Below, piece by piece: positions 15,670 through 22,575 of a stretch of 37,208 nucleotides of DNA; position 1 is the stretch's first letter; every line of letters begins with the position of its first letter. Made by a program: the position numbers and the translations under genes. Source of the stretch: Acidobacteriota bacterium (GTDB lineage: Bacteria > Acidobacteriota > UBA6911); NCBI GenBank assembly GCA_016934555.1, contig JAFGSS010000078.1, forward strand, positions 1 to 37,208, read 5' to 3'. The notes under the pieces are model-generated. The model had not been told where the DNA came from and did no database searches. It worked only from the letters and a program-made list of their open reading frames with translations.

Positions 15670-17490
15670 ATGAAAAGGATTCTTCAGGGGAACGAAGCCA
15701 TCGCCCGGGGCGCCTGGGAGGCGGGGGTGACGGTCGGGTGCGCCTATCCCGGGACGCCGAGCAGCGAGATCATGTCCGAGCTCTCCCGCTACCCGGAGGT
15801 CTACACGGAGTGGTCGACGAACGAAAAGGTCTCCCTGGAAGTGGCCTTCGGAGCCTCCCTGGCGGGGGGGCGGGCGCTCGTCGCCATGAAGCACGTGGGC
15901 CTGAACGTGGCCGCCGACCCCCTGATGACCATGGCCTACACCGGCGTCAAGGGGGGGCTCGTCGTCGTGGTGGCGGACGATCCCGGGCAGCACAGCTCCC
16001 AGAATGAGCAGGACAGCCGCCACTGGACCCGGTTCGGAAAGGTGCCGATGCTCGAACCCGCCGATTCGGCCGAATGCAGGGACTTCACCCGGATCGCCTT
16101 CGACATGAGCGAGCGCTTCGACACTCCGGTCCTCGTGCGGAGCGAAACGCGCGTATCCCACAGCGACTCCCCCGTGGACACCGGGGAGCGGACCGAGTCG
16201 GCGCTCCCGAAGGGCCTCAGCCGCGCCGACGCGCCCAAACAGGTGATGGTCCCCGCTTTCGCCCGCATGCGGCGCCTGGAGATCGACCGGCGCATGGAGA
16301 GACTCGAGGCCTACGCCGAGGAGGAGTTTCCCGGCAACGTCACCGAATTCGGGGACCTTTCGGTCGGCATCATCGCCTCCGGCGTCTCCTACCTCTACGC
16401 CAAAGAGCTCTTCCCCGACTATTCGTTTCTGAAGCTCGGCATGGTCTGGCCCCTGCCCCGCAGGCGGATCGCCGATTTCTGCCGGAAGGTCAAAAAGATG
16501 ATCGTGGTGGAGGAACTGGACCCCTTCCTGGAAACGGAGATCCGCGCCATGGGCATCAGGGTGCGCCACGGAAAGGACCTGGTCCCCTCGATCGGGGAGC
16601 TGACGCCGGCGATCCTGGAGGCCTCCCTGGCAAAAGCGGTCACGGGAAGGAAATACCGTCCGGCCAGGCCGCGCGTGCGGACCGGGGAACTCCCCGGCCG
16701 TCCGCCTAATTTCTGCGCGGGGTGCGGCCACCGGCCGCTTTTTTACGCGCTGAAGAAGCTGGGGGTCTTTGTCTTCGGCGATATCGGGTGCTACACCCTG
16801 TCGGTCGCGCCCCCCCTTTCGGCCATGCACGCCTCGACCTGCATGGGAGCGAGCGTCGGGGGCGCCTACGGCGCGGGGAAGGTCCTCGGCAAAGAGGGGC
16901 TCGGCAAGGTGTGCGCCGTGCTCGGGGACTCCACCTTTCTGCACGGCGGCGTCGCCCCGCTCATGGATGCGGTGTACAACAGGGGGTATTCCACGACCCT
17001 CATCCTGGACAACCGGATCACGGCGATGACGGGACAGCAGGATCACCCGGGGACCGGTCGCACCATCCGCGGGGATGAGGCCCCGATGGTCGACTACGCC
17101 GGGCTCGCCCGCGCCGTGGGGGTCCGGCACGTGCGACACATCGACCCCTACAATATCGCCGAAACGCTCGATGTAGTCCGCGAGGAGCTCGAGCGCGACG
17201 ACGCCTCGGTCATCATCACCCGCGACAGCCCCTGCATCCTGCTCCGCCGCGAGCACCCCCGGGACCGTTTCCGCCACCCGCTCTACCGCGTGAGGGAGGA
17301 GACCTGCCGCGGATGCCGCGCGTGCCTCAATATCGCCTGCCCCGCCATCAGCTGGCGGCCCGAGCCGGGGATGACGGCGGAGGGACAGAAGAGGAAGGGG
17401 ACGGCCCTCATCAACCCCGAGCAGTGTGTCGGTTGCGGGGTATGCGGCCAGGTCTGCACGTTCGGGAGCATCGTACCGAAGGAAAGTTGA
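15670..17490 (+). CDS. iorA: Indolepyruvate:ferredoxin oxidoreductase, alpha subunit
   Basis: 606 residues from ATG 15670, with AAGGAGGAGGG upstream. IorA carries the thiamine-pyrophosphate site and iron-sulfur clusters and oxidatively decarboxylates aryl pyruvates from aromatic amino acids to aryl-acetyl-CoA, reducing ferredoxin. The N-terminal pyrimidine-binding domain has GCAYPGTPSSEIMSEL. The TPP domain has CAGCGHRPLFYALKKLG, GDIGCYTL, LGDSTFLHGG and ILDNRITAMTGQQDHPGTG. The C-terminus has two cysteine clusters, CRGCRACLNIACP and CVGCGVCGQVCTFG, for two [4Fe-4S] clusters. It is complete and paired with iorB 11 bp downstream. Oxygen-sensitive enzymes of this type point to anaerobic or microaerobic growth. 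Confidence 0.95.
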   Translation: MKRILQGNEAIARGAWEAGVTVGCAYPGTPSSEIMSELSRYPEVYTEWSTNEKVSLEVAFGASLAGGRALVAMKHVGLNVAADPLMTMAYTGVKGGLVVVVADDPGQHSSQNEQDSRHWTRFGKVPMLEPADSAECRDFTRIAFDMSERFDTPVLVRSETRVSHSDSPVDTGERTESALPKGLSRADAPKQVMVPAFARMRRLEIDRRMERLEAYAEEEFPGNVTEFGDLSVGIIASGVSYLYAKELFPDYSFLKLGMVWPLPRRRIADFCRKVKKMIVVEELDPFLETEIRAMGIRVRHGKDLVPSIGELTPAILEASLAKAVTGRKYRPARPRVRTGELPGRPPNFCAGCGHRPLFYALKKLGVFVFGDIGCYTLSVAPPLSAMHASTCMGASVGGAYGAGKVLGKEGLGKVCAVLGDSTFLHGGVAPLMDAVYNRGYSTTLILDNRITAMTGQQDHPGTGRTIRGDEAPMVDYAGLARAVGVRHVRHIDPYNIAETLDVVREELERDDASVIITRDSPCILLRREHPRDRFRHPLYRVREETCRGCRACLNIACPAISWRPEPGMTAEGQKRKGTALINPEQCVGCGVCGQVCTFGSIVPKES

Positions 17491-17501
17491 GGATACGCCG
17501 C

Positions 17502-18113
17502 ATGTCGACGAGTGAAGCCACCACCAATGTGTTCTTCTCCGGCGTCGGGGGACAGGGAACCATTCTCGCCAGCAACATCCTCGGCCAGGTCCTCCTCCGG
17601 GCGGGCTACGACGTCAAGAAGGCCGAGGTGCACGGAATGGCGCAGCGCGGGGGGGACGTCACCACCCATTTCCGCTTCGGCGCCCGGGTCCATTCCCCCC
17701 TCATCCGGCAGGGGGATGTCGATCTCCTGATCGCCTTCGAACTGCTCGAGGGGCTGCGCTACATCGACTGGCTCAAGCCCGACGCCAGGATCGTGCTGAA
17801 CAATCACCGGATCCTCCCCCCGGCCGTGAGCCTCGGAAAGATGGAATACCCGGCGGACGTCGCGGGGACCTTCCGGAAGCATTTCGGGGGGAACGCGCAC
17901 CTCGTCGAAGGCACGGGCATCGCCCGCGCCCTCGGCAACATCCAGGTGGCCAACGTGGTCCTCCTCGGGGCTCTGTCCTTCCTTTTTCATGACCTCGACG
18001 AGGAGCGGTGGCTCGAAGCCCTCCGGGAGCTCCTTCCGCCCCGTCTTCAGGAGATCAACGTCCGGGCCTTCCTCGAGGGGAGGGGGTGCCTGGCAGGAAG
18101 AGGGCAAGGGTGA
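17502..18113 (+). CDS. iorB: Indolepyruvate:ferredoxin oxidoreductase, beta subunit
   Basis: 203 residues. This is the pyruvate/ketoisovalerate oxidoreductase gamma-type domain that completes the IorAB complex. The N-terminus FFSGVGGQGTILASNILGQ is the conserved CoA/subunit-contact block of this family, followed by KKAEVHGMAQRGGDVTTHFR and GALSFLF. The start is ATG 17502, 11 bp after iorA. Its TGA overlaps the GTG start of the Sua5-type gene (GTGA), so the three genes form one translationally linked unit. Confidence 0.94.
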   Translation: MSTSEATTNVFFSGVGGQGTILASNILGQVLLRAGYDVKKAEVHGMAQRGGDVTTHFRFGARVHSPLIRQGDVDLLIAFELLEGLRYIDWLKPDARIVLNNHRILPPAVSLGKMEYPADVAGTFRKHFGGNAHLVEGTGIARALGNIQVANVVLLGALSFLFHDLDEERWLEALRELLPPRLQEINVRAFLEGRGCLAGRGQG

Positions 18114-19075
18114 TCACGCGAATCGCCGATGCTTCGGACCCGGACTCCGTCCGGGAAGCGGCCCGGATCCTCCGCGGGGGAGGCCTGGTCGCCTTTCCGA
18201 CCGAGACGGTCTACGGGCTGGGGGCCGACGCCCTCAATCCCCTGGCCGTGGCCCGGATCTTCGAGGTCAAGGGGCGCCCGCGCCTGGATCCCCTGATCGT
18301 CCATGTCGCCGACGCCGAAGACGCCGCCCGGTACGGGACCTTTTCCGAGCGGGCGCGGGCCCTGACGCGGCGGTTCTGGCCCGGCCCGCTGACCCTGGTC
18401 GTGCCGAAAACGCCCCGGGTTCCCGACATCGTCACGGCCGGCCTCGAGACGGTGGCCATCCGCGTCCCGTCCCACCCGGCCGCCCGGGCCCTGATCCGCG
18501 CGGCCGGGCGGCCCGTCGCCGCCCCCAGCGCCAACCCTTTCGGCTACGTCAGCCCGACCGAAGCCTCCCATGTCGCCGCCCAGCTCGGCGGGAGGATCGA
18601 CCTGATTCTCGATGGCGGCGCTTCATCGGTGGGGGTGGAATCGACCATCCTGTCACTTGCGGGGCCCGTCCCCGCGCTGCTCCGGGCCGGGGGCATAACG
18701 CTCGAGGACCTCTCGGCCGTCCTGGGGCCGGTGGAGATCGCGACCGACCCGGGCGCTCGCCCGCAGGCCCCGGGGCAGCTCCGGCGGCACTACGCCACCC
18801 GCACGCCGCTCGAGATCGCCGAGGCCGGCGCCCCCTCTCCCGCCGCGGGGGAGAAGGCGGGGCTGCTCAGCCTCCGCCCGGAAGACGTCCGCGGGTACGT
18901 CGCCGTCGAGGTCCTCTCCCCGACAGGGGATATGAGGGAGGCGGCGGCGCGCTTTTTCGGCGCCCTGCGCCGCCTGGACGGGATGGCCCTGGACCGCATC
19001 GTCGCCCGCCCCTTCCCGGAAACGGGGCTGGGGCGGGCGCTGATGGACCGGCTGCGCCGCGCCGCGGCACGATGA
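18110..19075 (+). CDS. L-threonylcarbamoyladenylate synthase, long Sua5 form
   Basis: 321 residues from GTG 18110, which overlaps the iorB stop and has AGGAAGAGGGCAAG upstream. Sua5/TsaC makes threonylcarbamoyl-AMP, the precursor of the t6A37 modification of ANN-decoding tRNAs. The YrdC domain (about 1-205) shows FPTETVYGLGADA, KGRPRLDPLIVHV, RFWPGPLTLVV, VAIRVPSHP and APSANPFGYVSPT, all expected. A C-terminal Sua5 domain of about 100 residues follows a linker with PGQLRRHYATRTPL, which marks the long Sua5 form rather than the short TsaC. Its placement behind iorAB has no obvious metabolic reason. Confidence 0.93.
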   Translation: MITRIADASDPDSVREAARILRGGGLVAFPTETVYGLGADALNPLAVARIFEVKGRPRLDPLIVHVADAEDAARYGTFSERARALTRRFWPGPLTLVVPKTPRVPDIVTAGLETVAIRVPSHPAARALIRAAGRPVAAPSANPFGYVSPTEASHVAAQLGGRIDLILDGGASSVGVESTILSLAGPVPALLRAGGITLEDLSAVLGPVEIATDPGARPQAPGQLRRHYATRTPLEIAEAGAPSPAAGEKAGLLSLRPEDVRGYVAVEVLSPTGDMREAAARFFGALRRLDGMALDRIVARPFPETGLGRALMDRLRRAAAR

Positions 19076-19103
19076 TGCTTAATATGATGCGTTAAACGGA
19101 TAC

Positions 19104-19118
19104 CCGCGGCTTTCGCGG
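19104..19118. repeat. Short inverted repeat upstream of alpha/beta hydrolase
   Basis: CCGCG-GCTTT-CGCGG in the 59-bp gap after the Sua5 gene, flanked by two direct copies of CGGATAC (19097-19103 and 19124-19130). No T-run follows, so it is not a standard terminator; function unknown. Confidence 0.3.
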
Positions 19119-19134
19119 CGGAGCGGATACGTCT

Positions 19135-19998
19135 ATGTCAAAAGAGCCGATTTCCCAGTTCTATTTTTCCCACCGGCTGAAACTCCATTTCTGGGACTGG
19201 GGGGACGACGGGAAGCCTTGCCTGATCCTGGTCCACGGGGGGATGGACCACGCCCGCAGCTGGGACCGGATCGCCGACGCTTTTTCCGGGGATTTCCGGA
19301 TCATCGCCCCCGACCTGCGCGGGCACGGGGACAGCAGCTGGGCTCCCGGCGCGGTCTACAGCTTCGCCGAATACCTCCTCGATCTCGCCACCCTGATCGA
19401 CATCGTCGGCGGCCGGACCGTCCACCTGATCGGCCATTCCCTGGGAGCCGCCATCGTGCTGCAGTACGCCGGCCTCTTCCCGGACCGGGTCTGCAAGGCG
19501 GTGGCCGTCGAGGGGGTCGTCCCCCCGCCCGCACTGGCCGTGCCCCGCCCGGCCTGGGAGCGGATGAGGGAATGGATCGAGGCGGTGAGGGATTGCGAAA
19601 AGCGGACGCCGCACCGCTACCCCGATCTTGCGGCCGCCAGCGAACGGATGCACCGGGAGAACCCCTACCTCACGGACGAGATGGCGCGCCACCTGACGCT
19701 CTTCGGATCGAACTGGAATCCCGACGGGACCCTGAGCTGGAAATTCGACAATTTCATCCGCGCCATCCCCCCGTACTCTTTCAACATGAGGGAGGCGCGC
19801 GAAATCTGGAGCCAGATCCGCTGCCCGGTGCTCCTGTTTCACGGGCTGGAGAGTTTCACGGAGGATCCTGAAAAGGGGGGGCTGGTGGACGCGATCGCCC
19901 ATCACCGGCTGGTCCGGGTCGCCGACGCCGGCCACTGGGTGCACCACGACCGGCGGTCGCTCTTCATCGAGGAAACGCGCCGATTCTTCGCCGGGTAG
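19135..19998 (+). CDS. Alpha/beta-hydrolase fold protein
   Basis: 287 residues, no signal peptide. The oxyanion-hole block HGGMDHARSWD (34-44), the segment IIAPDLRGHGDS and the nucleophile elbow GHSLGA (S102) are typical of the esterase/epoxide hydrolase/haloalkane dehalogenase-like fold. The catalytic histidine is probably in DAGHWVHHD near the C-terminus, with an acid contributed late, around LFHGLESF. The cap domain (about 125-215) gives no substrate clue. It stands alone, with no good ribosome binding site before ATG 19135, and is convergent with mglA. Confidence 0.88.
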   Translation: MSKEPISQFYFSHRLKLHFWDWGDDGKPCLILVHGGMDHARSWDRIADAFSGDFRIIAPDLRGHGDSSWAPGAVYSFAEYLLDLATLIDIVGGRTVHLIGHSLGAAIVLQYAGLFPDRVCKAVAVEGVVPPPALAVPRPAWERMREWIEAVRDCEKRTPHRYPDLAAASERMHRENPYLTDEMARHLTLFGSNWNPDGTLSWKFDNFIRAIPPYSFNMREAREIWSQIRCPVLLFHGLESFTEDPEKGGLVDAIAHHRLVRVADAGHWVHHDRRSLFIEETRRFFAG

Positions 19999-20026
19999 GG
20001 AGCGGCGCGCTCCTCAGGCGCTTTTT
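19999..20026 (+). terminator. Candidate terminator between hydrolase gene and mglA
   Basis: A perfect 6-bp stem GGAGCG-GCG-CGCTCC (19999-20013) begins immediately after the hydrolase stop and lies between two convergent genes. A TTTTT run follows at 20022-20026 after an 8-nt spacer. The delayed T-run makes this weaker than a classical intrinsic terminator. Confidence 0.35.
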
Positions 20027-20601
20027 CTCAACTCGACCAGGACCTGCCGCGCCACCGCCTTGAGGGTGGGGAGCACCCCGACCCCCTGTGGGGCCACCGC
20101 CTCGATGCAGGGCTCCCCCTTGACCAGCAACTGCCGCTGCAGTTCCTCGACCGGCAGGGCGCCGGGGAGATCGCGCTTGTTCAGCTGCAGGACATAGGGG
20201 ATCTTGGCGAGATCGAACCCCTGCTCCCTGAGGTTGTCCGCGAGGTTGGACACCGATTCCAGGTTGGCGTCCATGCGCTCCTCCTGGGAATCGGCGACGA
20301 ACACCACCCCGTCCACCCCCTTGAGGATCAGCTTGCGGCTGCTGTCGTAAAAAACCTGGCCCGGTACCGTGTAGAGGTGGAACCGGGTGCGGAACCCCCG
20401 GATCTGCCCGAATTCGATCGGGAGGAAATCGAAAAAGAGGGTCCTTTCGGTCTCGGTGGCCAGAGAAATCAGCTTCCCCTTGTTCTCGGCGCTGGTGATC
20501 TGGTAGACGTACTGCAGGTTGGTGGTCTTCCCCCCCAGTCCGGGCCCGTAGTAAACGATCTTGCAGTTGATTTCCCGTGCTACATAGTTTATGAAAGTCA
20601 C
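20014..20601 (-). CDS. mglA: MglA-type small Ras-like GTPase
   Basis: 195 residues, very close in pattern to Myxococcus MglA. The P-loop is GPGLGGKT (19-26), the switch segment is [12 protein letters not shown] with TVPG in place of the usual DxxG, and the base-specificity motif is NKRD (141-144). MglA is the GTP-bound switch that sets front-rear polarity in gliding and twitching cells, and homologues occur in many non-gliding bacteria. It starts with GTG 20601 after AAGGGA, 30 bp downstream of its regulator gene mglB. Whether this organism is motile cannot be judged here, as no motility genes are in the window. Confidence 0.95.
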   Translation of the reverse strand: MTFINYVAREINCKIVYYGPGLGGKTTNLQYVYQITSAENKGKLISLATETERTLFFDFLPIEFGQIRGFRTRFHLYTVPGQVFYDSSRKLILKGVDGVVFVADSQEERMDANLESVSNLADNLREQGFDLAKIPYVLQLNKRDLPGALPVEELQRQLLVKGEPCIEAVAPQGVGVLPTLKAVARQVLVELRKSA

Positions 20602-20631
20602 CGTTGATCCCTTACGTTACATGGTAATGAT

Positions 20632-21114
20632 TTAGCTGCCCAGGAGTTCTTCAAGCTCCGCATCGCTGAACTGAGGCAGAGAGGAGGCCGGCTCCGATTT
20701 TTCGATTCGGCGCTGAAAATCCCGGATCACGTCCTCGATCAGCAGAGTCGTATGCTTGCATTTGTACCGCACCAGCCCGGAGGATGCCGTGGCATCGAAG
20801 ACCAGGACCAGGGAAAACCTCTTCATCAGGTCGGAAATGAACAGGCTGCGCTGCCTTCCCTGATGGACCAGCACGGAAAACTCCCGTTCCCCGACAATAT
20901 TGGCCAGACCGTCGGTGGCGGCGAGATTGGCCGCTGCCAGCGATGAAAGCGCTGTGCAATCAATATTTTCGGTCGATCCGGATATGACGATCGGCTGCCC
21001 GCTCCGGCTGATCAGCAGCACCAGTTCCGCCCGCAACTCCCTCTGCATCTTGGACAGAATCGCCTGAATGCGCTGAAACTCCAGTTCATGCAAATCGAAA
21101 GTGGGAGAACTCAC
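20632..21114 (-). CDS. mglB: Roadblock/LC7-domain protein, MglB-type GTPase regulator
   Basis: 160 residues from GTG 21114. A Roadblock/LC7 domain covers about 10-130: an N-terminal helix FDLHELEFQRIQAILSKM, then the sheet-forming ELVLLISRSGQPIVISG, the helix TALSSLAAANLAATDGLA and FSVLVHQGRQRSLFIS. In Myxococcus, MglB is the activating partner of MglA at the lagging pole. The adjacent mglA supports the same role here. The C-terminal 30 residues are acidic. The only promoter-like element upstream is an AT-rich ATTATAAA on the minus strand near 21145. Confidence 0.9.
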   Translation of the reverse strand: MSSPTFDLHELEFQRIQAILSKMQRELRAELVLLISRSGQPIVISGSTENIDCTALSSLAAANLAATDGLANIVGEREFSVLVHQGRQRSLFISDLMKRFSLVLVFDATASSGLVRYKCKHTTLLIEDVIRDFQRRIEKSEPASSLPQFSDAELEELLGS

Positions 21115-21159
21115 GTTTCCGTTGCCTACCTAAGATGTTTATAATCCACATTTATATCG

Positions 21160-21177
21160 CCGGGGGCCTGTCCCCGG
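21160..21177. repeat. GC hairpin in mglB/TPR divergent region
   Basis: CCGGGG-GCCTGT-CCCCGG, a 6-bp stem with a 6-nt loop, between the mglB start and the promoter of the TPR gene. It could insulate the divergent transcripts or act in the leader of mglB; no T-run follows. Confidence 0.3.
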
Positions 21178-21197
21178 GGGGCGCTCCTATCTTGCAC

Positions 21198-21226
21198 TTG
21201 ACTTATCGACGGAATTTTCCTAATAA
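21198..21226 (+). promoter_or_regulatory. Candidate sigma70 promoter for TPR gene
   Basis: TTGACT (21198-21203), a 17-bp spacer and TAATAA (21221-21226), followed by an AT-rich leader of about 80 nt to ATG 21309. It is one of the best consensus matches in the window and lies in its most AT-rich stretch. Confidence 0.6.
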
Positions 21227-21308
21227 TAACGTCAAATTCGGGGATCTTTGGCCCCCGCGGTGTAAGTATTTAGCATTTAATGATTTATTAGGCTTAAGCG
21301 GGAGATTG

Positions 21309-22115
21309 ATGGCGAGGGCAGCGGCACAGCAGGGAAAAGCGAAACCAAAGGCCAAAGAGGCGGACCGGGCGGCGGCGAAGAAGCAGCCGAAAACGGCCTC
21401 CAGCGGCGCCAAGGGCGGAGGCGCCAAGGGCGAAGGCGCCCCGAAAGCCAAAGCTTCTCCGGGGAAGGAAAAGCCCAAAAAGGCCGCCACGGGAGGAAAA
21501 CGGGCGGCTCCCCCGGCCCGTAAACGGGCGGCGGTACCGGCCGGACGGGCGTTCACGGGTACACCCCTTGCCCCCCCCCCGGAATCTCCGCGCCTGTTGC
21601 GCCAGACCAAAAATACCTCCGCCGCCCTGGCCCTGCTGGAGAAGGGGATCGAACTCCTCTTCAGTAAAGAGATCCGGAAGGCGCGCGCGGAATTCGACCT
21701 CCTCGTCTCCCATTACCCCGCGGAATTGGAGATCGTGGCGCGCGCACGCAGTTACCTGCAGATCTGCGACCGGGAGGAGGCGGGCCGCAAGAAGCCTCCC
21801 GCAACCCCCGATGAGATTTACGCCCTCGGAATCATGGAACACAACCAGGGGGACTACGACCGGGCGATCGCCCATTTCCGCAAATCCCTGGAAAAGCACC
21901 CGGAGGCGGACTACATCCACTATTCCATGGCAGCCTCGCTGGCCATGAAGGGGGAAGCGGATGCGGCGATCGAAAACCTGCGCCGGGCGATAAAGCTCAA
22001 CGAAGACAGCCGGGTTCACGCCAGGAACGACTCCGACTTTTCTTCGCTGGAGTCGCATCCGGAATTCCAGGCGCTGGTCGGCCTTCCCTCTCCCCAGCCT
22101 TCAGGCCCGGCGTAG
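21309..22115 (+). CDS. TPR protein with Lys/Ala/Pro-rich histone-like N-terminus
   Basis: 268 residues from ATG 21309, with GGGAG upstream; the open frame extends further 5' through the promoter region, so the later start is preferred. Residues 1-90 are a low-complexity basic tail of Lys, Ala, Gly and Pro resembling histone H1-like bacterial proteins. Residues about 105-155 and 168-235 are helical and include at least two TPR-like repeats (YALGIMEHNQGDYDRAIAHF; AASLAMKGEADAAIENLRRA). There is no signal peptide. The tail may bind nucleic acid or another polyanion while the TPRs bind protein; no specific function is known to me. Divergent from mglBA. Confidence 0.8.
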   Translation: MARAAAQQGKAKPKAKEADRAAAKKQPKTASSGAKGGGAKGEGAPKAKASPGKEKPKKAATGGKRAAPPARKRAAVPAGRAFTGTPLAPPPESPRLLRQTKNTSAALALLEKGIELLFSKEIRKARAEFDLLVSHYPAELEIVARARSYLQICDREEAGRKKPPATPDEIYALGIMEHNQGDYDRAIAHFRKSLEKHPEADYIHYSMAASLAMKGEADAAIENLRRAIKLNEDSRVHARNDSDFSSLESHPEFQALVGLPSPQPSGPA

Positions 22116-22148
22116 ACGTCCCCGGGAAATGGAGCTCCGCCGACCGTC

Positions 22149-22550
22149 ATGATCTTCTGCAAGAATTGCACCCAATGGGTGGACGAGCCCCTGGACGAGA
22201 TCGAATCGGACGGCGGGGCGCACCCCCACCTCTTCATGGGATGCCGGCTGCTCGGGCCGATCGAGCACCCGGAACAGGCACGGCACTGCGCCCATTACAC
22301 GGAGAGCAAGGAGCTCTTCGCCCTCTGCCGCAGCTGCGGCATCGTCGTTCCCAAGGTCTGCATCTCACTGGGGGAATGCGTCAACTGCACCGACACCGAT
22401 CTCTTCTGCACCGAATCGTGCATCGGGGGGGAAAACCGCAAGTACTGCACGCATTTCGTCCGCCTCCACACCGAGGGTCTCAAGCTCATCGACGACCGGG
22501 ACCAGGTCTTCGACCTCTTCCCCACCCTGGACCTGCCCGGGAAGAAGTAG
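22149..22550 (+). CDS. Cysteine-rich protein of unknown function, probable metal binder
   Basis: 133 residues with 12 cysteines, all in the first 100 residues (4, 7, 32, 47, 60, 63, 71, 77, 80, 87, 91, 100). They form CxxC pairs at 4-7, 60-63 and 77-80 and a CxxxC at 87-91. There are also several histidines. It has no signal peptide, so the cysteines probably bind zinc or an iron-sulfur cluster rather than forming disulfides. The C-terminal 30 residues are cysteine-free. It follows the TPR gene by 33 bp and may share its transcript. I do not recognise the family. Confidence 0.72.
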   Translation: MIFCKNCTQWVDEPLDEIESDGGAHPHLFMGCRLLGPIEHPEQARHCAHYTESKELFALCRSCGIVVPKVCISLGECVNCTDTDLFCTESCIGGENRKYCTHFVRLHTEGLKLIDDRDQVFDLFPTLDLPGKK

Positions 22551-22575
22551 ACACCCTGACCCGCATCGCCGGCGC

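Noticed and set aside
21115..21308. Small RNA or extra ORF in the AT-rich mglB/TPR gap
   Set aside because: The open frame through it has no coding character. Promoter elements and a hairpin explain the composition.
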